Shown in pieces: positions 36,915-47,026 of a stretch of DNA of 64,000 nucleotides; the first letter of the stretch is position 1, and every line of letters begins with the position of its first letter. Position numbers and translations under genes: made by a program. Below the pieces are notes generated by a model. The model worked only from the letters and a program-made list of their open reading frames with translations, was not told the DNA's origin and did no database searches. Source of the DNA: an uncultured Bacteroidia bacterium (GTDB lineage: Bacteria; Bacteroidota; Bacteroidia; NS11-12g; UBA9320); assembly GCA_943789165.1 (NCBI GenBank), contig CALSTB010000002.1, positions 248,001 through 312,000 on the forward strand, given 5' to 3'.

Positions 36915-37618
36915 CTCACTAAGGTTCCAACCATGTTACCTTTAACTAGGTTCAATAGGTTGTCCTCTTTATTCATGTCAAATACAACAATGGGAAGTTT
37001 GTTTTCCTGACAAAGCGTAAATGCAGTCATATCCATTACTTTCAATTGTCGTTGGATGGCTTCTGTGAAAGATAGGTTATCGAATCGAGTAGCCGTTGCG
37101 TCTTTTTCAGGGTCAGAAGAATAAATACCATCTACTCGAGTGCCTTTCAACAAAACATCAGCTTCTATTTCTACAGAGCGTAAAGACGCCGCTGTGTCTG
37201 TTGTGAAGTACGGATTACCTGTACCAGCACCAAATATCACCACACGGCCTTTTTCAAGGTGTCTGATGGCTCTTCTGCGGATGAACGGCTCAGCAACCTG
37301 CTCCATCTTGATTGCGCTCAATAATCGCGTGTAAATGCCTTGTTTTTCAAGTGCTCCTTGTAAAGCCATAGCATTAATCACTGTGGCCAGCATACCCATG
37401 TAGTCTGCTTGTGCCCTATCTTCCATGCCGCCTTCAACTCCTTGCACACCTCTAAAAATGTTACCACCACCAATCACGATTGCGATTTCGACCCCAAGGT
37501 CAAGGACTTTTTTAATTTCTACGGCGTATTGTTTTAGGACTACTGGGTCTATGCCGTATTCCTTAGAACCCAACAATGCTTCCCCACTTAATTTTAACAA
37601 GATGCGTTTATACTTCAT
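36911..37618 (-). CDS. pyrH: UMP kinase
   Basis: [25 protein letters not shown]…[14 protein letters not shown]…[18 protein letters not shown]. Confidence 0.97.
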   Translation of the reverse strand: MKYKRILLKLSGEALLGSKEYGIDPVVLKQYAVEIKKVLDLGVEIAIVIGGGNIFRGVQGVEGGMEDRAQADYMGMLATVINAMALQGALEKQGIYTRLLSAIKMEQVAEPFIRRRAIRHLEKGRVVIFGAGTGNPYFTTDTAASLRSVEIEADVLLKGTRVDGIYSSDPEKDATATRFDNLSFTEAIQRQLKVMDMTAFTLCQENKLPIVVFDMNKEDNLLNLVKGNMVGTLVS

Positions 37619-37656
37619 GTCGCTTTTGGACTTCTATTATTACTTCAAAAAAAGGC

Positions 37657-37684
37657 AAAAAAAAAGGAGAAACGATGTTTCTCC
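37657..37684 (-). terminator. Intrinsic terminator between tsf and pyrH
   Basis: Minus strand GGAGAAACATCGTTTCTCC (8-bp perfect stem) followed by T9. Confidence 0.8.
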
Positions 37685-37708
37685 TTATCTCTTTATTTAC
37701 AAATTTTA

Positions 37709-38539
37709 TTAACCAAGAGCAATTCGTGAAAAAGACTTCACTGCCAATCCACCGTCAATGCCTTTCAACATTGCTTCAACGCTCATTGAACCATCTTTAA
37801 CAAATGATTGTTTTGTTAATGTATTCTCTTTGTAGAACTTATTCAATTTACCCATCGCGATTTTATCGATCATTTGCTCTGGTTTTCCTTCAGCTCTAGC
37901 TTGCTCTCTTCCGATTTCAAGCTCTCTTTCTTTAACGTCAGCTGGAATATCATTTTCGTCAACTGAAACAGGATTCATTGCTGCGATTTGCATAGCAACA
38001 TCTTTTCCTGCCGCTGCGATATCCTCAGTTACTGGCAAACTTAATTCAACCAATACACCGATTCTGTTTCCAGCGTGGATATAATTGATCACTGATGCTC
38101 CGTTTACGATTGCGTATTTAGAAACGTCAATTTTTTCACCAATCTTACCCATTTCCTCTGTCAAACGCTCTCCAATTGGAAGACCATCAATCGTCAATGC
38201 TTTTAAAGCGTCAACGTCAGCTGGTTTGTTTTCCAAAGCGATATTTGCGATTGCTTCAGCCAATGCGATGAAATCGGCATTCTTTGCTACGAAATCAGTT
38301 TCGCAACTCAAACGTACGATTACTCCAGTTGTGTTGTCATCAGATGCTAAAGCGATAACCGCTCCTTCTGTTGCATCTCTGTCAGCACGATTCGCTGAAA
38401 TCTTTTGTCCTTTTTTTCTTAATAAGTCGATAGCAGCTTCGAAATCGCCACCTACTTCTGTTAATGCCTTTTTGCAGTCCATCATTCCTGCACCGGTCAT
38501 TTTTCTCAATTCGTTTACTGCTGCTGCGGTAATAGCCAT
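37709..38539 (-). CDS. tsf: Elongation factor Ts
   Basis: MAITAAAVNELRKMTGAGMMDCKKALTEVGGDFEAAIDLLRKKG. Confidence 0.98.
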   Translation of the reverse strand: MAITAAAVNELRKMTGAGMMDCKKALTEVGGDFEAAIDLLRKKGQKISANRADRDATEGAVIALASDDNTTGVIVRLSCETDFVAKNADFIALAEAIANIALENKPADVDALKALTIDGLPIGERLTEEMGKIGEKIDVSKYAIVNGASVINYIHAGNRIGVLVELSLPVTEDIAAAGKDVAMQIAAMNPVSVDENDIPADVKERELEIGREQARAEGKPEQMIDKIAMGKLNKFYKENTLTKQSFVKDGSMSVEAMLKGIDGGLAVKSFSRIALG

Positions 38540-38570
38540 GAAACTTTAAAATTTATGTGATTGAATACGA

Positions 38571-39323
38571 TTAACTAGCCGCAACTTCAGTTGCGCTCGC
38601 TTTATCTGAATCTTTCTTTGCTGCCTCTTTAGCAATCTTTCTTTCGCTAAGTCCTTCAGCAATTGCATCTGCAAAGTGACGGGTTAACAATTCGATAGAT
38701 GCTGAAGCATCGTCATTCCCTGGAATTGGATGATCTGCCAAATTTGGGTTTGAGTTCGTATCAACGATTGCGAAGATAGGGATGTTCAATTTTTGAGCTT
38801 CCTTCACTGCAATGTGTTCACGTTTTACGTCGATGATAAACAAGGCTGCTGGTAAGCGGTTCAATTGCTCGATACCTCCTAACAAACGGTGTAATTTTGT
38901 TTTCTCACGATCTTTCATCAAACGTTCCTTCTTGTTTAAGTGAAGGTAAGTGCCGTCTGATACCATCTTTTCGATGGATTGCATTTTTTTGATTGACTTT
39001 CTTACTGTAGCAAAGTTGGTTAACATTCCTCCTAACCATCTTTCAGTAACGTAAGGCATGTTCACACGAGTTGCCTCATTCTGAACGATGTCTTTCGCTT
39101 GTTTTTTGGTTGCTACAAACATCACTTTTCTACCAGATTTGGTAATACCCTTAACTGCTGCTTTCGCGTCGTTAAGTTTAGAAAGTGTTTTGTTCAAGTC
39201 AATGATGTGAATCCCATTCTGCTCCATGAAAATGAAAGGAGCCATTTTTGGATTCCACTTACTGGTAAGGTGACCGTAATGTACACCTGCATCCAATAAT
39301 GCTTTTGTCGTAATTTCTGACAT
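38571..39323 (-). CDS. rpsB: 30S ribosomal protein S2
   Basis: LLDAGVHYGHLTSKWNPKMAPFIF…GGMLTNFATVRKSI. Confidence 0.98.
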   Translation of the reverse strand: MSEITTKALLDAGVHYGHLTSKWNPKMAPFIFMEQNGIHIIDLNKTLSKLNDAKAAVKGITKSGRKVMFVATKKQAKDIVQNEATRVNMPYVTERWLGGMLTNFATVRKSIKKMQSIEKMVSDGTYLHLNKKERLMKDREKTKLHRLLGGIEQLNRLPAALFIIDVKREHIAVKEAQKLNIPIFAIVDTNSNPNLADHPIPGNDDASASIELLTRHFADAIAEGLSERKIAKEAAKKDSDKASATEVAAS

Positions 39324-39332
39324 ATACGAAGT

Positions 39333-39719
39333 TTATCGTTTACTAAATTGGAATTTCTTTCTTGCTTTCTTCTGACCAGGCTTCTTACGCTCAACCATTC
39401 GGTTATCACGAGTCATAAACCCTTCTGCTCTTAAAGCCGATTTGTGTTCAGCATCAATCTCAACGATTGCTTTAGCGATCGCCAAACGTAATGCTTCAAC
39501 TTGACCAGTAGAACCTCCACCGCTTAACACAACTTTAATATCGTACTGACCATCTAAACCACATAAAACTAGTGGCTGGTGTACTTTATACTGCTGTGAT
39601 GCAGATGGAAAATAATCTTTATAATCTTTTTTATTAACGGTAATTGCACCGTTTCCAGGAGTCATGTAGACCCTAGCTACTGCAGTTTTTCTTCTGCCTG
39701 ATGTATTGGTAGTTTCCAT
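39333..39719 (-). CDS. rpsI: 30S ribosomal protein S9
   Basis: SGRRKTAVARVYMTPGNGAITVN…RDNRMVERKKPGQKKARKKFQFSKR. Confidence 0.98.
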   Translation of the reverse strand: METTNTSGRRKTAVARVYMTPGNGAITVNKKDYKDYFPSASQQYKVHQPLVLCGLDGQYDIKVVLSGGGSTGQVEALRLAIAKAIVEIDAEHKSALRAEGFMTRDNRMVERKKPGQKKARKKFQFSKR

Positions 39720-39725
39720 AGGATA

Positions 39726-40169
39726 TTAAAGTTCTAAGGTTTCTGGTTTTTGCGCTCCGTGAGGATGCTCAGTTCCGGTGTATACAAAAAGGTTATGGAA
39801 TATTTTGTTCCCCAATTTGTTTTTAGGCAACATCCCTTTCACTGCTTTTTCAACTAAAGCCTCAGGTTTTTTAGCAAGTAATTCTTTTGCCAACGTTTCA
39901 CGTTGTCCACCTGGATAACTTGTATGACGGATGTACACTTTGGTCTCCATCTTGTTCGCCGTCATTGTGATTTTCTCAGCATTGATAACAATCACATTGT
40001 CCCCACAATCAACGTGCGGAGTAAAGTCAGGTTTGTTTTTACCTCTAATAATTTTGGCGATTTCAGATGCAAACCTTCCTAAGGTTTTACCTTCTGCATC
40101 AGCAACGTACCATTTCTTTTGAACGGTTGCCTTATTGGCCGATTTTGTCTTATACGAAAGCCTATCCAC
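39726..40169 (-). CDS. rplM: 50S ribosomal protein L13
   Basis: [50 protein letters not shown]. Confidence 0.98.
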   Translation of the reverse strand: MDRLSYKTKSANKATVQKKWYVADAEGKTLGRFASEIAKIIRGKNKPDFTPHVDCGDNVIVINAEKITMTANKMETKVYIRHTSYPGGQRETLAKELLAKKPEALVEKAVKGMLPKNKLGNKIFHNLFVYTGTEHPHGAQKPETLEL

Positions 40170-40206
40170 TGTGTGTTTCTTTTTATTATATCCTCAAAAA
40201 GGGCTG

Positions 40207-40237
40207 CAAAAGTAGTCCTAAGTTTTTAATTTTTCAA
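40207..40237 (-). promoter_or_regulatory. Promoter of rplM operon, TTG-N20-TACTTTTG
   Basis: Minus strand TTG (40237-40235), TACTTTTG (40214-40207), about 38 nt upstream of rplM ATG. Confidence 0.65.
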
Positions 40238-40299
40238 CGAATTTGCTTAAAAAAACACCAAAATGGACAAATGCCATTTTTTTCAGAAAAAATAAGGCT

Positions 40300-43200
40300 T
40301 TACCGTAGTATTTGAATCGTGCCTTTTGTTTGTTGTCGGACTGTCTTTTTCCCCTTATACTTAATGTAATACGGGTAAATTCCCATAGGCATCGGTTTGC
40401 CCATATAAGACCCATCCCATTCAAAATCTTTATCCTCTGTTTGGAACACCATTTCACCCCAACGGTTAAAAACTGCCATGTAAAAATCGGTAACACCAGC
40501 AGTTCGGACGTGATAAAAATCGTTTACGCCGTCAACTCCTGGAGAAAATGCGGTTGGGATAACCACATAAACGGAATCATCTACACAAACATCTACACTA
40601 AACGAATCCCGACATCCTCCCCTATTTTCGATGTACAACCAAATGGTATATCGATTCGTATCTGTTTTATAAACATGACTTGGGTTGTCCAAATTGGAAT
40701 AAGCTTGCTGCGTACTATCACCAAAAAACCACGTCCCCTGACTTGCCCCAACAGAATAGTTGATAATTTGCAACTCTGGATCGAACGGATTTAAACATAT
40801 TCCTTCGGTCGGACTAGTAATAAAATACGCGTTAATTCTTGGGTAAGATGGAATGTGAATCCCAGAATCCAGTATACACCTTGTCAGTAGATTACGCACT
40901 CTAAAATCATAAGTGGTACTCACCTGTGCATTTATTCGGTTTGTAAACCTTGGTGGAGTCGTAAACCACGTGATCGAATATGGATCTGTCAAACGAGGAG
41001 TTAGCTCGGCAAAACCGACAGTTCCATAACACTGTGTATCTGACGTAATTGCATCTACTTCAATTTTTGGAAATACATGTATATATACACTATCACTATA
41101 CGGATCTGAACAGCCATCCGAAATAGTAATGTCAACCCACTGTGTATTTGGAGGCCTAACAAACACAGTACGGTCTGTCGAAGTGGATGATGACCAAGAA
41201 TAGGAATAATTGCTATTACCGCCTCTTAAACCAGCTGCAATCAAGGTGGATTCCTCTCCGTAACACAAAGAATCATCATCAAAAGTCAACGATCCTTTCA
41301 AGGTGTCCAATACTTCTATATACGCACTATCAGTTGTATAACAGGTTGGCGTTCCGAATCGATATAGAATTTTATGATTACCGGTACCTGACCTATTCGG
41401 ATTAAACAAACTGTCTCCATACGTTGTGCCCGTCCAAGTACCTCCATACGGCGTACCGTTTATCGTCAAAACCGTATCTCTAAAACAATAAATGGGTTGG
41501 TATTGAGATATCCTTGCTACTGGCCGTGCGCCTACCTCAATTTCACATGAATCAATACAGCCATATCTCGAGAAGTAATGCATTGTGTGCATACCAACTC
41601 CTGCTCTACTTGGGTCAAACAAACCTTGACTTGTATCAGTGATGCCAGCACCTATCCAATAGCCACCACTTTGTTCAGCGTACAAAACAATTGGCAAATC
41701 GGTTTCGCATAACAACGTATCTTGCTGAATATTAGATTGCGGATGTACCACCATTATGATACTATCTCTACAACCGTAGGCGTCATAAAACAGCTTGTGA
41801 ATTCCTCTACCTGCATCTATTGGAGTAAAATAATTTCCACTAATGCCTGAACCAGACCAAGTCCCACCGCCAGGGGTTCGTCTCGTGGTTCCCCAGTTCA
41901 AAATGATTCTTGGGTCTTCGATACAAAACTTCAATGTATCGTTATACACGATAGTCTGTCTAACGTACATAATCTTCTCGTCTCGACAACCATTGACATT
42001 ATAATACATCGTGTCATTATACCACGTTCTGTTCATGGCATAAATAAATGAAGGATCGTATTCTCCCGTTAGTGAATCTATAATTCCAGTTCCTTCCCAG
42101 AAACCACCAGCAGGCCATCCTGCATAGGTAAAGGTATTTCCACCATCAGGACAAATTATCTGGTTTCCTCGTGCGCTAATGGGCTTTACGTAAACATATG
42201 TTGTATCACGACAACCATTAGCATTATAAATAAGCACTTTGTTTCCAGAGCCTGCCCTTCTTGGCACAAACCATCCACTTCTATTATCGTTGAATCCTGG
42301 TCCTGACCAAACGCCACCCAGCGGACTAAAATTCAATAATATGGAATCTGTAGATTGACACACAGTGTCAAATTCTTGAGTAAACACAGGATACACATTT
42401 ATAGTTTTGGTATCGGAACAACCATTCCAAGTATAGGTAACAACGTAGGTCCCAGTGTCGATTGGATCGAACCAGCCAGTTGAATCAATGTTTGGACCGG
42501 ACCACTTCCCTCCAACAGGATTAAATCCTGTCATTTGAAACGGTGACAATCCCGGACAAGAAGCTTCAGTTGGGCCCGCATCGAATGCAATGACAGTAAC
42601 GATTACCGTATCCGTACATCCAGCAAAGTGATATATTTCTTCGTGTTGACCAGCTCCTGCTGTAGGTGGGTCAAACAAACCTGTTGCAGCATTTGTGATT
42701 CCATTACCAGTCCAAAAACCTCCAATAGGTGTTGCAGTCAAATTAAATGCATTGGCTGCTTCACAAACCGTAGTATCTGTTCGAGCTACTGGTGGACTTA
42801 CCACTTCGATCCAAATAGAATCCGTACCTGGTATGGATATGCCGTCAGAGACTGTCAATTTCACCCAACCAGAAGTAGATGGGCAGTACGTATGTGGCCC
42901 GAAACTTCCGTTGATACCTGGTGACCAATTGAATACGTATCTTGAAGAATCACCTCCAGTTACTTCAGCTGTTATTTCAGTACAAGTCCCCATACAAACT
43001 GTGTCTGGATCAGCAATTAAATTCACATATATGGGACAGTTTGTAATATCAAATGTGGTATCGGCATGTAAGTTCCAAGCAGAGTCACATTGATCATATT
43101 TCACCGCGTCGAATTGGACCAAGTACTGACCACTCCTATCCAACATTGGGTTCATATTCAATACAAACGTGTCAGTTTCGTTATTGGCGTCGCAGTTAAT

Positions 43201-43773
43201 GGGTGTTAAGGTAACACCTGGATTTATTGGTCCGGTAACTGTGAAGTTCGCACCCGAAAGTGAATCACAATTCCATTTTTGATTAAGCTTGATTCCCAGC
43301 TTCGTATCTTCACAACTTGCCACAGGTGGATATATGATTGGCGGTAGAAGTGGCACCACTTTAGTTGTCCAAAATCCTTCCCAACCATCACAATATTTAC
43401 TCGCGTCGCTATGGAAATAAATCGTCATACAAGAATCGGTACTCGTATAAGATCCTGGGGTTGTAGAACCTGATAGCTTACCACTTAATTTGTTTGCTGT
43501 TGTGTCACTGCCATCATAAATAATTAAGTAATCTAAATCAGCCTCTGTACAAAAAGCTGTGAATGAAAGTGTTATGCTCTCTGCACCTGGAACGCAAATG
43601 GTAAAAATATAATCTTCATTGTGGTCGTAATCATTGGATGTACTGCCATTATCGCTGTCAAAAAAGTTGCCCTTACAATCACTGACTGTGGCATTACTCA
43701 TATAAAAATCATTCTGAGCCGATGCATACGCAAACGACATCAAAACGAGCGATATGGACATGAACCATTTCAA
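40300..43773 (-). CDS. Secreted CUB-domain surface protein with CHU_C (T9SS type B) C-terminus
   Basis: Signal peptide; CUB-like DSDNGSTSNDYDHNEDYIFTICVPGAESITLSFTAFCTEADLDYLIIYDG…; repeats 'GGxWxGxGI…G.FDP…G.G.h.v.Y…GC.D'; C-term PTAFSPGVDGVNDFYHV…FNRWGEMVFQ…QTKGTIQILR. Confidence 0.9.
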   Translation of the reverse strand: MKWFMSISLVLMSFAYASAQNDFYMSNATVSDCKGNFFDSDNGSTSNDYDHNEDYIFTICVPGAESITLSFTAFCTEADLDYLIIYDGSDTTANKLSGKLSGSTTPGSYTSTDSCMTIYFHSDASKYCDGWEGFWTTKVVPLLPPIIYPPVASCEDTKLGIKLNQKWNCDSLSGANFTVTGPINPGVTLTPINCDANNETDTFVLNMNPMLDRSGQYLVQFDAVKYDQCDSAWNLHADTTFDITNCPIYVNLIADPDTVCMGTCTEITAEVTGGDSSRYVFNWSPGINGSFGPHTYCPSTSGWVKLTVSDGISIPGTDSIWIEVVSPPVARTDTTVCEAANAFNLTATPIGGFWTGNGITNAATGLFDPPTAGAGQHEEIYHFAGCTDTVIVTVIAFDAGPTEASCPGLSPFQMTGFNPVGGKWSGPNIDSTGWFDPIDTGTYVVTYTWNGCSDTKTINVYPVFTQEFDTVCQSTDSILLNFSPLGGVWSGPGFNDNRSGWFVPRRAGSGNKVLIYNANGCRDTTYVYVKPISARGNQIICPDGGNTFTYAGWPAGGFWEGTGIIDSLTGEYDPSFIYAMNRTWYNDTMYYNVNGCRDEKIMYVRQTIVYNDTLKFCIEDPRIILNWGTTRRTPGGGTWSGSGISGNYFTPIDAGRGIHKLFYDAYGCRDSIIMVVHPQSNIQQDTLLCETDLPIVLYAEQSGGYWIGAGITDTSQGLFDPSRAGVGMHTMHYFSRYGCIDSCEIEVGARPVARISQYQPIYCFRDTVLTINGTPYGGTWTGTTYGDSLFNPNRSGTGNHKILYRFGTPTCYTTDSAYIEVLDTLKGSLTFDDDSLCYGEESTLIAAGLRGGNSNYSYSWSSSTSTDRTVFVRPPNTQWVDITISDGCSDPYSDSVYIHVFPKIEVDAITSDTQCYGTVGFAELTPRLTDPYSITWFTTPPRFTNRINAQVSTTYDFRVRNLLTRCILDSGIHIPSYPRINAYFITSPTEGICLNPFDPELQIINYSVGASQGTWFFGDSTQQAYSNLDNPSHVYKTDTNRYTIWLYIENRGGCRDSFSVDVCVDDSVYVVIPTAFSPGVDGVNDFYHVRTAGVTDFYMAVFNRWGEMVFQTEDKDFEWDGSYMGKPMPMGIYPYYIKYKGKKTVRQQTKGTIQILR

Positions 43774-44216
43774 CGTCTAACGATACTTATTTCATCTGTT
43801 TGAACTGGATTACTAGCGTTACCCGCCCTATCCGTAAAGATTAATTCGTAAGTCGTGATCTCTTTATCACTTGAACCAAGTAAAAATGTGTTTTTAAGTT
43901 TAATTGTTAATTCCCCAGAGATATCGACATGTGCATCAATCGGTGCCAACAATCCAACGTGCTGGTAATCCGATTTCTCTAATCGGAGGTCATGAATTTC
44001 TAGAGGACGGATATCAGGATTTTCGTATCCCAAATCGCCATCTGGGTCTGAATATTTGAACGTAATTAATATCGAATCCTGGAACTCTTTAACCACTCTA
44101 GGTTGGATATCGACGTATTCAATAATCGGAGGTCCTGCTGGTTTTTCAACAACCGACACCTCTGTACAACTTGACAAAACATAGAGTAATAAGCTTGTAA
44201 GTAGTATTCTCGACAT
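43770..44216 (-). CDS. Hypothetical lipoprotein, Ig/cadherin-like
   Basis: MSRILLTSLLLYVLSSCTE lipobox; 'ITFKYSDPDGDLGYENPD'; 4-bp overlap with downstream gene. Confidence 0.65.
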   Translation of the reverse strand: MSRILLTSLLLYVLSSCTEVSVVEKPAGPPIIEYVDIQPRVVKEFQDSILITFKYSDPDGDLGYENPDIRPLEIHDLRLEKSDYQHVGLLAPIDAHVDISGELTIKLKNTFLLGSSDKEITTYELIFTDRAGNASNPVQTDEISIVRR

Positions 44217-44220
44217 TGGT

Positions 44221-45165
44221 TTATTTCAGTTTTAAAGTTGCGTATTCCTTTGCTCTAAACAGCGAATTATCATTGGGTGCCTCGCTAGAATTAACACCAT
44301 CTGAAACGTGTGTCCTCACCCAAATTACGTCGCCAGTCTGCCAGCCTGACAAACTTATAGTTGCTTTATGGTAATAGGATTCATCGTCGCCAAAATAGCC
44401 TTTGGCTACTTCTGGCGAAGCAGAATACGTTAAGGACGTCATATTGGTACTGTCAAAGTCATTCGCCATAATGGATATATCTACAGCAGCATTTGACAAT
44501 TGATCTGGTGAAAGACCATCGTCTTCGAAAGCCACCCAGATTTCCACACTGGAAGCTCCAGAAGGAATATTTAAAGACTTATACGTACCGCTCCGACTAA
44601 CAAGACTGCCATTGACCTTGGCTATAATTCCGCGTAGTTGCACGGGATAATTAGAGGCCGTTGGCACTTCTCCATTTTGGTTTAATGCGCCATTGTCTAT
44701 CCAGGTTTCAATGTTTTTGATGTATTCGTCCTTTTTAACTGGCCAGTCGCTATCTGGTTCTGTCAAAATTGGCATTGTACCAGAATTGCCGTTTATGTCC
44801 ACCTTCATGCGCCGAATAAGCATACTTGTAGCAGAATTACCAGGCGTCACCCTCGCTGTTAATGGATTCATATCGTCTTGTTTGATAATCGGTTGACCAA
44901 CCAATGAGTTGTAAGAAGACTCGATGGACCGAAAATCTGGTTCAAAATTCCCGTCATGGCATCCCGAGTTTGCACAAGTCGGTTTAAATATGTTGGCATG
45001 AATTCCTTCAATCGAGTTGGGATCAAGATCGGCTGGATTGCCATTCACCTTTTCGTGTTCTTGACCGACCGTTTGGTTGTTATAAGGATTTGTTACTTCT
45101 GGATCGTTGGTATTACAACCAAATAGAACGACAAACCCAAGAATGTATAATAATTGCTTTTTCAT
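44221..45165 (-). CDS. Lipoprotein with CX4CH haem-like motif (cytochrome c-like)
   Basis: MKKQLLYILGFVVLFGCNT lipobox; IFKPTCANSGCHDGNFEPDFRS; C-terminal half beta-rich. Confidence 0.65.
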   Translation of the reverse strand: MKKQLLYILGFVVLFGCNTNDPEVTNPYNNQTVGQEHEKVNGNPADLDPNSIEGIHANIFKPTCANSGCHDGNFEPDFRSIESSYNSLVGQPIIKQDDMNPLTARVTPGNSATSMLIRRMKVDINGNSGTMPILTEPDSDWPVKKDEYIKNIETWIDNGALNQNGEVPTASNYPVQLRGIIAKVNGSLVSRSGTYKSLNIPSGASSVEIWVAFEDDGLSPDQLSNAAVDISIMANDFDSTNMTSLTYSASPEVAKGYFGDDESYYHKATISLSGWQTGDVIWVRTHVSDGVNSSEAPNDNSLFRAKEYATLKLK

Positions 45166-46511
45166 TAAATCCTGTCAAATAGTGATTTTGTTCCGCCATC
45201 CATAAATCCAGCTCCTAAAACGGCATCCTTGATTCCAAATATTTCAGCAATCGTTAAAACATTGTCCGTTGTTTTACCAATCTGGTTCGACTCGCTGCCC
45301 ACCTTCATATTTGCAGGGACATTTGGACCTGCCATCATACTCCACACTCGTCTCGTGTTTGCATCACCACTATGGTCATAACCATACCAGTCATTTTCAT
45401 CTTGAATCGGATTAGGGTTCAAGTTTCGACCACATTCAGGCGTCGCCAACATAATGGTTTTACCAGCCATTTCAGGAATTTCGGTCTGGATGTAATTCCA
45501 CAACCAACCAAGTCCATGATCCGCTCTGTGTAAAGCACGCAAATAGCCAGAGAAATTACCGTGACATCCATCGACATTACCTAAATTTAACACGGTTATC
45601 TTGGGCTTAAAATATTTCATTACCTCAGCAGCATACGCTATAGTAGTTAAGTCTCCGCCACCTTGAACTGGAGGTCCGGCGAGGCCGTTGGTTTGTTTTT
45701 TAATAAAGGTCTCACGAATGAATTTCTTAATATGGGCTTTTTCGTCTTCATCGTTACGGATGCCTTGAACTTCTCCATTTTTTATTCTAAACGAGTTGTT
45801 TAAGAACTCTCGCATCTTAAAGATAGGTTCAAGTTCTTCCTGAGGATGGTAAATTTTCGCATCGCTAAGAACTTCTACGCCTTCGTTGCCAAAAGTGATA
45901 CTTGGTGCAACGAAATTTGCGCCGTACTCCGTACCATAATTTTCATGACCGCTGGAATTTAATAATGGAAAAGAATTCCCAATACCCGAGCCCACAAACC
46001 ACACATCAGATGCTTTGAATCCACGATGTCTTCTCAAATATTCGAAAATCGTCGGTGAGTTAGGCCTAACTTTCAATCCTTGTGCTGTCGACCTGTTTCC
46101 GGTCAATAGTGACGTCATGCCGCCATAATGTCCTCCATTTACCGCTTCCACTTCTGGAAACAGCAAACCTTGCGACTGTATTGTTGTGTTTAGTAACTGA
46201 GGAATTGGCAAACTTCCAGTAGGTTCATTGGCAGGTGTCGTCCCATACACAATTTTCTTATCTGGTGGCGTTCCGTTTAACATGTTGTACATGATGTTTC
46301 CACCAATATCTACGTTTTGACTTCCAGACAAATATTGCTGCAAGACAGACTCCTGTTGTCTTACACCACCAGCAAACAACACATATAGTACATGGTCTGC
46401 TAGTTCTGCATTTGTTTTAGCAAACAATCTTCCTGACGGCAATATGTACGGAAATGCGACACTTCCAGCAGCAGTTAATCCCGCCTTTTTAACAAAATCT
46501 CTTCTTTTCAT
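45165..46511 (-). CDS. DUF1501-like (alkaline-phosphatase-superfamily-like) protein with Tat-type signal
   Basis: MKRRDFVKKAGLTAAGSVAFPYILPSG; GGHYGGMTSLLTGNRS; VLNLGNVDGCHGNFSGYLRALHRADHGLGWLWNYI; MLATPECGRNLNPN…DHSGD. Confidence 0.7.
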   Translation of the reverse strand: MKRRDFVKKAGLTAAGSVAFPYILPSGRLFAKTNAELADHVLYVLFAGGVRQQESVLQQYLSGSQNVDIGGNIMYNMLNGTPPDKKIVYGTTPANEPTGSLPIPQLLNTTIQSQGLLFPEVEAVNGGHYGGMTSLLTGNRSTAQGLKVRPNSPTIFEYLRRHRGFKASDVWFVGSGIGNSFPLLNSSGHENYGTEYGANFVAPSITFGNEGVEVLSDAKIYHPQEELEPIFKMREFLNNSFRIKNGEVQGIRNDEDEKAHIKKFIRETFIKKQTNGLAGPPVQGGGDLTTIAYAAEVMKYFKPKITVLNLGNVDGCHGNFSGYLRALHRADHGLGWLWNYIQTEIPEMAGKTIMLATPECGRNLNPNPIQDENDWYGYDHSGDANTRRVWSMMAGPNVPANMKVGSESNQIGKTTDNVLTIAEIFGIKDAVLGAGFMDGGTKSLFDRI

Positions 46512-46522
46512 ATTGCCTTGTT

Positions 46523-47026
46523 TTAATAAAATTGGTATTCATCTGAGGATGCAAAAGCCGTATACACCAATTCTGGAGTAATGTTGGGGTTTGCCTCGAT
46601 ATAATTCACAAAAAATGCTTTTTCTATTTCAGTCGGAATTCTTACAAAGAATAATTTGTACGTATCGGTAACGAAAGAATCCAAATCCGCACGCATTTCT
46701 TCATCGGTTGGCATCACCACATTCCCGCTGTTCATGTAATTACTTACAATCACTTCGTTGATTAATGCTTTATCTCCAAATGATTCAATGACTCTTTCTG
46801 TCCGAATCAACTGATTACTTGAAATCGCTTTCTGGTGTAACGTCGTGTAGAGAATGGATATAAATTGCTTGTTTGATTTAGACCGATCTTTAATCAGACT
46901 CTTGTCTTCGATATCGACATCATTTACGTCATAAGTGGCAATCACGTCTTTTTTACACGACGTCATTGAAATGACCACCATACACAAGCCAACTAAGTAT
47001 TTGTATTTAAAAATCTGCATACTCAT
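46523..47026 (-). CDS. Hypothetical lipoprotein with R-x-P-T-x-x-E motif
   Basis: …VVISMTSCKKD lipobox; FFVRIPTEIEKAFFVNYIEANPNITPELVYTAFASSDEYQFY. Confidence 0.6.
   Translation of the reverse strand: MSMQIFKYKYLVGLCMVVISMTSCKKDVIATYDVNDVDIEDKSLIKDRSKSNKQFISILYTTLHQKAISSNQLIRTERVIESFGDKALINEVIVSNYMNSGNVVMPTDEEMRADLDSFVTDTYKLFFVRIPTEIEKAFFVNYIEANPNITPELVYTAFASSDEYQFY

Noticed and set aside
38085-38549. 154-aa + strand ORF antisense to tsf
   Set aside because: Entirely complementary to an unambiguous tsf; low-complexity Ala/Ser-rich composition reflects the opposite strand.
40312-40794. 160-aa + strand ORF antisense to the CUB/CHU_C gene
   Set aside because: No motif support and opposes a well-supported CDS.
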